Part shown: positions 50,949 through 59,426 of the stretch, in pieces | How the letters are laid out: every line of letters starts with the position of its first letter | How positions within the stretch are numbered: the first letter of the stretch is position 1 | Source: Planctomycetota bacterium | GTDB lineage: Bacteria; Planctomycetota; PLA2; JAEUHO01 | Length of the DNA stretch: 64,000 bases | Assembly (NCBI GenBank): GCA_029259775.1 | Contig: JAJDEN010000032.1 | Location: 33,294 to 97,293 of the forward strand | Direction: 5' to 3' | Position numbers and translations under genes: made by a program | Notes under the pieces: model-generated | Database searches by the model: none | Told to the model about the DNA's origin: nothing | The model's input: only the letters and a program-made list of their open reading frames with translations

Positions 50949-52949
50949 CTAGTTGTTGACGCCGTCGCGGTAGCCCGTCGTGCCGGGCGCGTTGTCCCAG
51001 GCGTCGGGCCAGCCGTCCTCGTCGGCGTCGATGCGCAACGTTGCGCTGAGACGGTAGGCAGCGTCGAGGTTCACCGCAGCATCACTCCGGATCTGCTCGC
51101 CGTCGGTGTTGGTCACGGTGCCTTCGATCTCGACCGGTGTCGTGAACAGCCACTCGGCGTTGAAGCGTTCGACGCCGGTGTCCTGGCCGGCCACCATGAA
51201 CGACTCGGAGATGACGCCGTCGCCGTCGATGTCGGCCTGCAGCGTCTCCACGTCGAACAGCTGCAACTGCCTCAGGAACTCGACCAGCTTGCGCCGCTTG
51301 CCCTTCGACATCTTGGCGAACTTCTCGCCCGACTCGGCGGCGTCGCCACCGTGGCGCAGGATCGCGTCCTCGATGGTCAGTGAGGCGCCGTCGTGGCCCC
51401 AGGGGAAGCCGCTGCCCACGCCCCACAGGGGAGACGTGCGCCAACGGGTGTTGATGTTGCCGTCGTAGGCCAGCTCGGCGAATCCGTCGCCCATGTCGTG
51501 CTGCTTGAAGTCGGTGAAGACCCCGGGGACCAGGAACTCGCCGAAGCGACGCACGTAGTCGTCCTCCACCACCTCGCCGTCACCGGGCGGGCTGACGACG
51601 TCGTAGAGCGGCGTGAGCGAACCGATCAGCCGGCTCTCCTTCTTGGAGATCTTCTCGAGCGTCACCTCGAAGTCGAAGAAGCGACGATCACCGGCGTACG
51701 TGCCGTCCGCAGCGAGGATCTGCCAGTCGGCGATGTGACACTCGGTGCAACCCATCTTGTCCATCATCTTCACGCCCTTCTTGTATTCCTTCTCGGTGCC
51801 GTTGAAGAAGGGACGCGGCGTGTTGAGCATGAACCACTCGGCCAGGTCGAGGTCGCCCTCGCTGATCTCGTTCAGGTAGCCGTCGCCGTCCGGGTCGTCG
51901 GTGCTGAAACCGAGCGGGTCGAGTGCGGTGCCCGGATCGGGCGCGCGGTGGGTGGCCGGGAACTGGATCGCGCCGGCCAGCGTCGGCTCGGACACGCCGT
52001 CACCGTCGGGGTCGATCTCGGTGGACGGGTCGTAGGACTCGAGGCCGCCGTGGGCCTTGAACGGATCCCAGAGGAAGGCGCGGTTGGTCGGGTTGAGCGC
52101 CGCGGGCGGTGCGCGCTGGCCCCAGCCCCAGACGACCATCTCGAAGTTGTAGTGGGTCGCCGTGGCACCGTCGACCTCGGTGGCGCCCTCGGCGATCGTG
52201 ATGCCGCCGTCACCGCCGCCGCCACTGCCGTCGTCGCCGTACCAGACGCGGAAGATGGAGTTGAGCTGGGGGACGCCGGTCGCGCCGCCGTCCAGCGTGG
52301 CGCTGCCGAAGTCCACGAAGTCGCCGCTGCCCGGCACGGTCTCGACCAGGAGCGGGTCGGGTGCCGCGTCAGCCTCGGCCACGCTGACCCAACCGTCAGC
52401 GTTGGTGTCGATCTGCTGCATGAGCGCCGTGCGGATCTGGATCGCCAGCATCTCGAACAGACCGGCCCCGAAGTAGTGAGGCGTGTTGCGGCCGAGTCCA
52501 CTGTCCTTGGCGAAGTTCGCGCCGCCGCCGGGGTTGCCGTTGGGCTGGTTGTGGCAGCCGAGGCAACTCGTCTGGTTGTTGGTCGTGATCTTGGACGTCG
52601 TGCCGTCGACCATGGGTCCGCCGAAGCCGGCGACGAGGGCGTCGAAGATGCCGTCGCGCTCACGGAACTCGCGGAAGTTCAGGTTGCGGCCGAGCTGGTA
52701 GGCGAGGAAGGGGTCCTTGGCGAGCAGGTTGGCCGTGCCGCCGGCCTGTCCCGGATCGTCGGCGTCGGTCGTGTGGATCGCGCGGATCCGCGGCTGCTTC
52801 ACCGAGCGACCGGAGACGTCCAGGTCCTGGGTTCCGTCGGCGTGCAGCGCGCCGCGTTCGGCGAACTGGGCCGTGGCGAGTGAGGACACGACGAGCAGTG
52901 CCGCCGCCGTGCCGATGGTGGTGTGAATTGCTCTCGCGCGGCGAGACAT
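50949..52949 (-). CDS. Exported di-heme oxidoreductase (DUF1111 type)
   Basis: A 666-residue periplasmic c-type cytochrome. Start ATG 52949 gives a signal peptide (1-27) and has GGAG seven bases upstream. Two heme c motifs: CLGCH at 129-133 and CTECH near residue 400. The C-terminal family signature follows the second heme: RTSPLWGVGSG, FPWGHDGASLTIEDAILRHGGDA and KRRKLVEFLRQLQLF. Three EF-hand-like Asp loops (DTNADGWVSVAE, DIDGDGVISES, DADEDGWPDAWD) suggest calcium binding. The family is related to di-heme peroxidases, and members have been called thiol oxidoreductases; true activity is uncertain. It ends with a short Asp-rich tail and is divergent from the M3 peptidase operon. Confidence 0.88.
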   Translation of the reverse strand: MSRRARAIHTTIGTAAALLVVSSLATAQFAERGALHADGTQDLDVSGRSVKQPRIRAIHTTDADDPGQAGGTANLLAKDPFLAYQLGRNLNFREFRERDGIFDALVAGFGGPMVDGTTSKITTNNQTSCLGCHNQPNGNPGGGANFAKDSGLGRNTPHYFGAGLFEMLAIQIRTALMQQIDTNADGWVSVAEADAAPDPLLVETVPGSGDFVDFGSATLDGGATGVPQLNSIFRVWYGDDGSGGGGDGGITIAEGATEVDGATATHYNFEMVVWGWGQRAPPAALNPTNRAFLWDPFKAHGGLESYDPSTEIDPDGDGVSEPTLAGAIQFPATHRAPDPGTALDPLGFSTDDPDGDGYLNEISEGDLDLAEWFMLNTPRPFFNGTEKEYKKGVKMMDKMGCTECHIADWQILAADGTYAGDRRFFDFEVTLEKISKKESRLIGSLTPLYDVVSPPGDGEVVEDDYVRRFGEFLVPGVFTDFKQHDMGDGFAELAYDGNINTRWRTSPLWGVGSGFPWGHDGASLTIEDAILRHGGDAAESGEKFAKMSKGKRRKLVEFLRQLQLFDVETLQADIDGDGVISESFMVAGQDTGVERFNAEWLFTTPVEIEGTVTNTDGEQIRSDAAVNLDAAYRLSATLRIDADEDGWPDAWDNAPGTTGYRDGVNN

Positions 52950-53297
52950 CTCGTAACTCCTAACGCACACGGAAGGGAAGCATGGGATCCGCGGGGCGCG
53001 CTGCCCCGTGTCGCCCGAAGGGTCGAGCAGACGGCCCTCCTATCGGCCGATTCCGGCGCACAAGTTGAAGCGCAACGGCGCACTCGATGCGTGTCGGCGC
53101 GTGCCACGAAGCGCGGGATTTCCAGACGCATCGTTCCGTCTCTGGGCTGTCGTTCCGCGTCGCCGCCGGACGGGCCGCAGTCGTCGCGGCCAGGAGCGCG
53201 TCGGCGGCCGACTTCGGCCGACTCGTGCATGCGGCCGTTCGTTCGCTACACTGCTCGGCCCCATTGGCGGAACCCCCGTTCAGTATCGGAAGTCTGC
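52950..53297. other. Divergent intergenic region
   Basis: 348 bases between the DUF1111 gene and the M3 peptidase gene, which are transcribed away from each other. It must hold promoters for both. Open frames cross it on both strands but have no family features. I found no repeat or hairpin of note. Confidence 0.45.
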
Positions 53298-55364
53298 ATG
53301 AAGACCGTCCTGAAGACGTTGGCTTGCCTCGCGCCGCTCGCGCTGTCCGCCTGCCACGCGCCCGGCCACCGGGCCGGCGTCGACATCGGCGACTGGTCGT
53401 TGGCGGCCACGCCCCTCGATCGCTCCGCCGCTGCGCTGCGCGCCGCGACCGGCGCCCACCTCGCGGCGGCCCAGGGTCACCTCGACCAGATCCTCGCGGT
53501 GCAGGCCCCGCGGACCGTCGACAACACGCTCGTGCCGTACAACGACATGTTGATGCACATCGATGCGGCATCGCAGGAGTGCGGCTTGTTCTCCGCCGTC
53601 CACCCGGACGAGGCCACGCGCGAAGCGGGCGAAGCCGGTGGTCAGGACGTGAGCAGCTTCATCTCGGAGATCTCGTTGTCGCGCGAACTCTACGACGCGC
53701 TGGCCTCGATCGACCTGTCGCAGGCCGATGCGCTCACGAACCGCGTGGTGGCGAACGAGCTCGACGACTTCCGCCGGGCCGGCGTCAACAAGGACGAGCA
53801 GACGCGCGCACGCATCAAGGAGCTCAACGAGGAGCTGACCAGGCTCGGTCAGGACTGGAGCCGGAACATCGCCGAGGACACGCGCAGCATCACGGTCGAC
53901 TCGGTCGCCGCGCTGCAGGGCCTGCCCGAGGACTGGATCGCGAACCACGCTCCGGGCGACGACGGCCTGATCACGATCAACACGACCTACCCCGACTACG
54001 TCCCGGTCATGCGCTACGCCGACGATGCGGAGACGCGTGAGCGCCTCTACCTCGTCTACAACAACCGCGCGTTCCCGCAGAACGCGGAAGTGCTGCGCGA
54101 GGTGCTCGACAAGCGTTACGAGCTGGCTCGGTTGCTCGGCTTCGAGAACTACGCCGACTACGTCACCGACGACAAGATGATCGGGTCGCCCGAGAACGCG
54201 CACGAGTTCATCGACCGCATCGCGGCGCTGACCGTCGTGGCCGTGGAGCGCGAGCGCGAGGCGCTGCTCGAGGCCAAGCGGCGTTCCGACCCCGGGGCGA
54301 GCAACGTGGCCGATTGGGAGAAGGGCTACCTGGCCAACAAGGTGCGCGAGGAACGCTTCGACTTCGATCCCCAGTCGGTGCGTCCCTACTTCAACTTCCC
54401 CGCAGTGCAAGCCGGGCTGTTCGAGCTCACCGGCCGCATGTTCGGTGTGCGCTACGAGCAGGTGGAAGGCCTCGACCTCTGGCACGAGGACGTGACGGCC
54501 TGGGACCTCTGGGATGGCGACGATCACGTCGGCCGCTTCTACCTCGACCTGCACCCGCGCGAGAACAAGTACCAGCACGCGGCCTGCTTCGGCTACCGCG
54601 ACGGCGTGGAAGGCAAGCGCCTGCCGCAGGCCACGCTGGTGTGCAACTTCCCCAACCCGCGGGACAGCGACGACGGCGTGGCGCTCATGGAGCACAGCCA
54701 GGTCACGACCTTCTTCCACGAGTTCGGTCACCTGTTGCACGCACTGTTCGGCGGACATCAGGAGTGGATGCCGGTCAGCGGCATCGCGACCGAGTGGGAC
54801 TTCGTCGAGGCGCCGTCGCAGATGCTCGAGGAGTGGTGCTTCGACGTGGACGCCCTGTCCGTGTTCGCGCACGACTACGAGACCGGCGAGCCGATCCCGC
54901 CCGAGCTGGTGGGCAAGCTGCGTCTGGCCGACGACTTCGGCAAGGGCAGCAACACCGCCCACCAGATGTTCTACGCCGCGCTGTCGCTCAACTACTACGA
55001 CAACCGGCCGGAGGACGTGGACCTGATGGCCATGCTCACCGACCTGCAGTCGCGCTACAGCCCTTACCCGCACGTCGAGGGCACGCACTTCAACACCAGC
55101 TTCGGCCACCTCTACGGCTACTCAGCGATCTACTACACGTACATGTGGTCGCAGGTGATCGCCAAGGACCTGTACAGCCGCTTCGAAGCGGAAGGGCCGC
55201 TCAACCCCGACACGGCCCGGTCGTATCGCCGCGCCGTGCTGGAGGCGGGCGGCAGCCTGCCGGCGGCCGAATTGGTGGAGGAGTTCCTCGGCCGTCCGTA
55301 TTCGTTCGAGGCCTTCGAGCGCTGGCTGAACGAGACGCCGGACGTCGGCGGCCCGACATCCTGA
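53298..55364 (+). CDS. M3-family metallopeptidase lipoprotein (oligopeptidase/Dcp-like)
   Basis: A 688-residue zinc oligopeptidase. The ATG at 53298 gives a lipoprotein signal with lipobox LSAC (MKTVLKTLACLAPLALSAC, Cys19), unusual for a family that is mostly cytoplasmic. The thermolysin-like zinc site is complete: FFHEFGH with His474, Glu475 and His478, and the third ligand in FVEAPSQMLEEW. Family segments GRFYLDLHPRENKYQHAA and FGHLYGYSAIYYTYMWSQVIAKDL are intact, as is the total length. It would cut short peptides outside the cytoplasm. The gamma-glutamyltransferase gene follows after 7 bases. Confidence 0.93.
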   Translation: MKTVLKTLACLAPLALSACHAPGHRAGVDIGDWSLAATPLDRSAAALRAATGAHLAAAQGHLDQILAVQAPRTVDNTLVPYNDMLMHIDAASQECGLFSAVHPDEATREAGEAGGQDVSSFISEISLSRELYDALASIDLSQADALTNRVVANELDDFRRAGVNKDEQTRARIKELNEELTRLGQDWSRNIAEDTRSITVDSVAALQGLPEDWIANHAPGDDGLITINTTYPDYVPVMRYADDAETRERLYLVYNNRAFPQNAEVLREVLDKRYELARLLGFENYADYVTDDKMIGSPENAHEFIDRIAALTVVAVEREREALLEAKRRSDPGASNVADWEKGYLANKVREERFDFDPQSVRPYFNFPAVQAGLFELTGRMFGVRYEQVEGLDLWHEDVTAWDLWDGDDHVGRFYLDLHPRENKYQHAACFGYRDGVEGKRLPQATLVCNFPNPRDSDDGVALMEHSQVTTFFHEFGHLLHALFGGHQEWMPVSGIATEWDFVEAPSQMLEEWCFDVDALSVFAHDYETGEPIPPELVGKLRLADDFGKGSNTAHQMFYAALSLNYYDNRPEDVDLMAMLTDLQSRYSPYPHVEGTHFNTSFGHLYGYSAIYYTYMWSQVIAKDLYSRFEAEGPLNPDTARSYRRAVLEAGGSLPAAELVEEFLGRPYSFEAFERWLNETPDVGGPTS

Positions 55365-55371
55365 CGCAGTC

Positions 55372-57135
55372 GTGAAGCGTGCCGCCGAGCTGTCGTCGTC
55401 GCGTCGTCGCGGCTGGCTGATCCCGTGCCTGCTGTTGGCGGCGTGCCAGCTGCCCGCGACGGACGTCGTGTCGCGCTTCCCGCCCTGGTGGGAGTACGGC
55501 GGTGCGGCGCCGGTGACGTCGGCCGCGCACGGCATGGTGGTGGCCGCCGAGCCGCACGCCAGCCGGGTCGGGCGCGACGTGCTGGCCGCGGGCGGGAACG
55601 CAGTGGATGCCGCCGTGGCCACGTCGCTGGCCCTGGCGGTCACGTATCCGCAGGCCGGCAACATCGGTGGCGGCGGCTTCCTGCTGGCGCGCTTCGCAGA
55701 CGGTCGCGCCGCGGCGGTGGACTACCGCGAGCAGGCGCCGGCCGCGGCCACGCGGGACATGTACCTGGCGGCGGACGGGGCGCTGACCGATCGCTCGCTG
55801 TACGGCGCACTGGCCGCGGGCGTCCCCGGCACGGTCGCCGGACTGTGGGCCGCGCACCAGCGCTTCGGTTCGCAGCCCTGGGAGGACCTGGTCGCCCCGG
55901 CCATCGAGCTGGCCGAGCACGGCTTCGAGCCCGGTCGGGAGCTGCGCCAGGGTGTGCGCAAGGTGCTCGAGCGCATCGCCGGGTTCGACGCCGAGCGGCG
56001 CCGGGCGTGTGCGCAGACGGTGAGCACGTTCGCTCCGGCGCTGCAGCCGGGCCCGTTCCGCCAGCCCGAACTGGCGGCGACCTTGCGTCGCATCGCCGCG
56101 TCCGGCCCCGCGGGGTTCTACGACGGCCCGGTGGCGGAGGCTCTGGCCCGGAGCATGCGTACGGCCGGCGGCCTGATCACCACCGAGGACCTGGAGCGCT
56201 ACGCCGCCGAGTGGCGCGAGCCGTTGCGCTGGCACTATCGCGACCACACGGTGCTGGGCATGCCGCCCAGTTCGTCCGGTGGGGCGGTCATGACGCTCAT
56301 GGCGAACATGCTCCAGCGCTACGCGTTGCCGGACATGGCCTGGGACGACCCGGGGCGGATCCACCTGTCGATCGAGGCCATGAAGCGCGCGTACGCCGAT
56401 CGCAACGCGTACCTCGGCGACCCGGCCTTCGTCGACATGCCGCTGGAGCGCCTGCTCTCGACGGCCTACGCCGACGAGCGTGCCGCCGGCATCGACCGCC
56501 GCCGGGCCACGCCGTCGACCGAGGTCGCGCCGGGCCTGGGCCCAGCCTTCGGCCGCGGCGAGCAGACGACCCACTTCTCGATCGCCGACGGCAGCGGCAA
56601 CGCCGTGTCCGTCACGACGACGCTCAACACGAGTTTCGGCAGCCTGGTGAGCGTGGAAGGCTTCCTGCTGAACAACGAGATGGACGACTTCGCCGCGCGC
56701 CCCGGCTTCCCCAACGCCTACGGCCTCGTGCAGGGCGAGGCCAACGCCATCGAACCGGGCAAGCGCATGCTCTCGTCCATGAGTCCTTCGATCGTGCTGG
56801 ACCCCGACGGCGAGCTGCTGCTCGTCACCGGGACGCCGGGCGGGTCGCGCATCATCTCGGTCGTGTTCCAGTCGATCGTCAACGCGCTCGACCACGGGAT
56901 GGGCGTGGGACAGCTCGTGGCCGCGCCCCGTGTCCACCATCAGCACCTGCCCGACGTGCTCTACTACGAAGCGGGCGGCTTGACCGCGGAGGTCGTGTCG
57001 GACCTCAGGCGTCGCGGGCACGACGTGCGCGCCCGGGAGCACTTCTGCGATGTGCAGGCGATCGTGGTGTTGCCCGACGGCAGCCTGACCGGTGCCGCCG
57101 ATCCGCGCGGGGGCGGCCTGGCCGCCGGCTACTGA
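55372..57135 (+). CDS. ggt: Gamma-glutamyltransferase lipoprotein
   Basis: A 587-residue Ntn hydrolase that cleaves or transfers the gamma-glutamyl group of glutathione and similar peptides. It starts at GTG 55372, seven bases after the M3 peptidase stop. A lipobox LLAAC (Cys25) replaces the usual soluble signal. Autoprocessing would release the small subunit at Thr399 in EQTTHFS, followed by GNAVSVTTTLNTSFGS; the substrate-binding RMLSSMSPSIVLDPDG and GTPGGSRI are intact, and the large-subunit part has GGNAVDAAVATSLAL and GNIGGGGF. With the M3 peptidase it forms a surface peptide-degrading pair. Confidence 0.93.
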   Translation: MKRAAELSSSRRRGWLIPCLLLAACQLPATDVVSRFPPWWEYGGAAPVTSAAHGMVVAAEPHASRVGRDVLAAGGNAVDAAVATSLALAVTYPQAGNIGGGGFLLARFADGRAAAVDYREQAPAAATRDMYLAADGALTDRSLYGALAAGVPGTVAGLWAAHQRFGSQPWEDLVAPAIELAEHGFEPGRELRQGVRKVLERIAGFDAERRRACAQTVSTFAPALQPGPFRQPELAATLRRIAASGPAGFYDGPVAEALARSMRTAGGLITTEDLERYAAEWREPLRWHYRDHTVLGMPPSSSGGAVMTLMANMLQRYALPDMAWDDPGRIHLSIEAMKRAYADRNAYLGDPAFVDMPLERLLSTAYADERAAGIDRRRATPSTEVAPGLGPAFGRGEQTTHFSIADGSGNAVSVTTTLNTSFGSLVSVEGFLLNNEMDDFAARPGFPNAYGLVQGEANAIEPGKRMLSSMSPSIVLDPDGELLLVTGTPGGSRIISVVFQSIVNALDHGMGVGQLVAAPRVHHQHLPDVLYYEAGGLTAEVVSDLRRRGHDVRAREHFCDVQAIVVLPDGSLTGAADPRGGGLAAGY

Positions 57136-57255
57136 GCGGCTCGCGCGCGGCGGGTGCGAACCGCTGCTGCGCGCCGCTGAGCCATCGAAAGGGCCGTTCG
57201 ACGCAGCCCTATAGCCTCAGGCGCAACCGCAGCAGAGGCTGGTGAGGAGTCCAGG

Positions 57256-58503
57256 CTAGCGTTCCGAGTCCGGCAGCCAGGTCTCGTGGACGTGGAGCCA
57301 TTCCACACCTTGCGGTGTGCCCGCGCGTCGCCGGAACAGCGCGGTGCTCTGCCGACCGCGCTTCACTCCGGCGCGCTCCTGCCACTCCTGGTACGACACG
57401 AGCAGCAGGCCTCCGTCCAGCACGCGGCTGGAGTACCCGTCGATCCAGATGCGCAGTCCGTCGGCGCTGCCGTGACTGTCGGCGATGCCCTGGACCAGGG
57501 GCTCGCGCGGCACCCGGGCGCCCTCGGGCGTCACGATCTCGAAGCCTTCGGCCATCACGTCGGCGAAGCGCCGGGGGCCGTCCGGCGTCTGCTCCAGGCG
57601 CCCGTTGAACCAGTCCTCGAAGAACTGGTGGAGTTCGACGACTTCGTTTCGGCAGGACTCGTCCATGGTGCTCGTGGGGCTCGCGGTCGGGGGAGTGCGG
57701 GGCGGCAGGAACGGGGTGATGTCGAGCAGGCGGATGTCGTCCCGCTCGCGCAGACGGTCGAGGAACCAGTGCTTGTGGCCGGCGCCGAAGGTGATCAGCA
57801 CGCGCTGGCCGGGGTGGCGGTCGATGGCGGCGTCGATCAGGCGCCAGTGGGCGGCATTGATGTTGGTCCAGCCGCCCTCGCCGATCCACTCGTTCATGTG
57901 CTCGTCGTAGGGCCGCAGCTCGTCGCGCGTGCGCTCGTCGTAGAGGTCGCTGTGGATCACCCACGGGTCGTCCTCGACGATCGGATGGGCCGCGAGGCGC
58001 TCTTCGACAGCGGCGACGGCGGCGGTGTAGGCGTCGCGCTCGGCGCTCAGGCTGGGGTCGGTCTGGAACTGCTGCATGCGGGCCTGGCGTTCATCCGCCA
58101 TGGAGCGGGTCCAGGCGGCGCAGGGCTCGACCTCGAACCCGTCCTCGGTCATGAGCGGCAGCAGCACGTCGGTGTACTCGGGGAAGCGCAGGACGCGGTC
58201 GTCCTCGATCACCCGTCGCCCGGTCCAGTCGTCGTGCACGCGGTCCCAGCGATCGGGGGGGATCTCGGTGCAGATCACGTCGGGTGCGAAGCGCTGGATG
58301 GTCTCGCGCACGGCGTCCAGCCCCCAGCGTTCGCTCGTGCGGTGGCTGCCGTGGATCATGCCCAGCACCGCGACCTCGGTGATCGCCCGGGGGGCGTCCT
58401 GTCCCGCGGCGCCGCCGGCGAGGGCGGCGAGAACGAGCGCGCACCAGGTCCGGGCCCGGTGTGGGACCGGGGCCGGGTGCGTGGCGCGCCCCGGGATCGT
58501 CAT
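57256..58503 (-). CDS. Exported TraB/DUF5694-like protein with C-terminal extension
   Basis: A 415-residue exported protein (signal about 15-35, after a short basic start; ATG 58503 chosen). Residues about 42-275 resemble the TraB/GumN/TIKI-related DUF5694 group: VAVLGMIHGSHRT at the start, FAPDVICTEIPPDRW, then NAAHWRLIDAAI and FGAGHKHWFLDRL with the conserved His residues. Some TIKI relatives are metalloproteases, but catalysis has not been shown for this branch. Residues about 290-400 look like a SnoaL/DUF4440-type cone domain (VVELHQFFEDWFNGRLEQTPDG, RIWIDGYSSRVLDGGLLLVSYQEW). It overlaps the upstream 299-residue gene by ATGA. Confidence 0.65.
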   Translation of the reverse strand: MTIPGRATHPAPVPHRARTWCALVLAALAGGAAGQDAPRAITEVAVLGMIHGSHRTSERWGLDAVRETIQRFAPDVICTEIPPDRWDRVHDDWTGRRVIEDDRVLRFPEYTDVLLPLMTEDGFEVEPCAAWTRSMADERQARMQQFQTDPSLSAERDAYTAAVAAVEERLAAHPIVEDDPWVIHSDLYDERTRDELRPYDEHMNEWIGEGGWTNINAAHWRLIDAAIDRHPGQRVLITFGAGHKHWFLDRLRERDDIRLLDITPFLPPRTPPTASPTSTMDESCRNEVVELHQFFEDWFNGRLEQTPDGPRRFADVMAEGFEIVTPEGARVPREPLVQGIADSHGSADGLRIWIDGYSSRVLDGGLLLVSYQEWQERAGVKRGRQSTALFRRRAGTPQGVEWLHVHETWLPDSER

Positions 58504-59399
58504 CGCAGCAGTTCCTCGTCGCCCGGTCGGTTGCGCTTCCAGTAGTCGATGAAGGTCGCCTTGCGCAGCCGGTAGAAGTCGCCCTGGTCGTCGCGCCACT
58601 CCAGGAGCGTGCCCAGTTCGTCGGCCGCGAAGACGAAGGTCTCGACCCGACGCGATCCGCCCCGTGCCGGGTCGGGGGAGGCCAAGGCCAGCTCCACGCG
58701 CACCGCCGGTTCGTTGCGACGGCGCACGCTGCAGCGCTCCTGCTCCACGGCGAGCACCTCGATCGTGGTCGGCGCGTAGGCGGGCCGTCCGGCGAGCATG
58801 CTCGCCGCGGCGTCGAAGGTCCGGCCGACCCGCAGATCCGCCAGGTGCATGCGCAACCACGGGACGAGGCCGTCGAGGAAGACCGGCGTGTCCGCGTGGG
58901 CGATCGCCCGCTCCGAGACGCCGCTGTCGTCCATGTAGCTGTTGATGAACAGGTGCCCCGTGTGGGGCAGGCGGCGATAGAGGGCCGAACTGTTGCCGCA
59001 CCACTCCGAGTGGACCGACGACAGCTTGAGCACGTCGGCCGTCTCCCGGTGGATGAACACGCTCGCCATCTGGTCGTACTCGTACATGCCGGTGCGGGTG
59101 CGACGCGTGAGGTTGAACTTGATCACCGGCAGCACGGTCTTGCCGGGGGCGGGGTGTGTCTTCACGAGGCGCTCGGGATCGAAGTGCTCACGCACCGTGA
59201 TCAGCTCGAGCGTCGAATCGCGGGGCTCCCCGTACACGCTGCGCCGGCCATCGTAGAGGCAGACTTCGGCCAGGCCGTCGTCCCAGCGCGGGTGGGCGAG
59301 CCAGGTCTGGGGCGCTGTGGTCCGGGCTGCGACGAGTGGGTGGATCAGGCCCGGCGCCAGCAGCAGCGCGGCGAGCAGGGTGCGAATCGGGAGGGTCAT
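58500..59399 (-). CDS. Exported protein of unknown function
   Basis: A 299-residue protein with a signal peptide (1-25, cleaved after VAA). The mature part is beta-rich, with WDDGLAEVCLYDGRRSVYGEPR near the start and YEYDQMASVFIHRETAD and SSVHSEWCGNSSALYRR in the middle; two or more cysteines could pair. It ends with an outer strand pattern GTLLEWRDDQGDFYRLRKATFIDYW that resembles DUF3108-like proteins which read out lipid or polysaccharide states, but this is weak. It sits between the antiporter gene (27 bases upstream) and the TraB-like gene (overlapping), forming one operon. Confidence 0.6.
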   Translation of the reverse strand: MTLPIRTLLAALLLAPGLIHPLVAARTTAPQTWLAHPRWDDGLAEVCLYDGRRSVYGEPRDSTLELITVREHFDPERLVKTHPAPGKTVLPVIKFNLTRRTRTGMYEYDQMASVFIHRETADVLKLSSVHSEWCGNSSALYRRLPHTGHLFINSYMDDSGVSERAIAHADTPVFLDGLVPWLRMHLADLRVGRTFDAAASMLAGRPAYAPTTIEVLAVEQERCSVRRRNEPAVRVELALASPDPARGGSRRVETFVFAADELGTLLEWRDDQGDFYRLRKATFIDYWKRNRPGDEELLR

Positions 59400-59426
59400 G
59401 GGTTCCTCGTCATGGGCGCCGGATGC

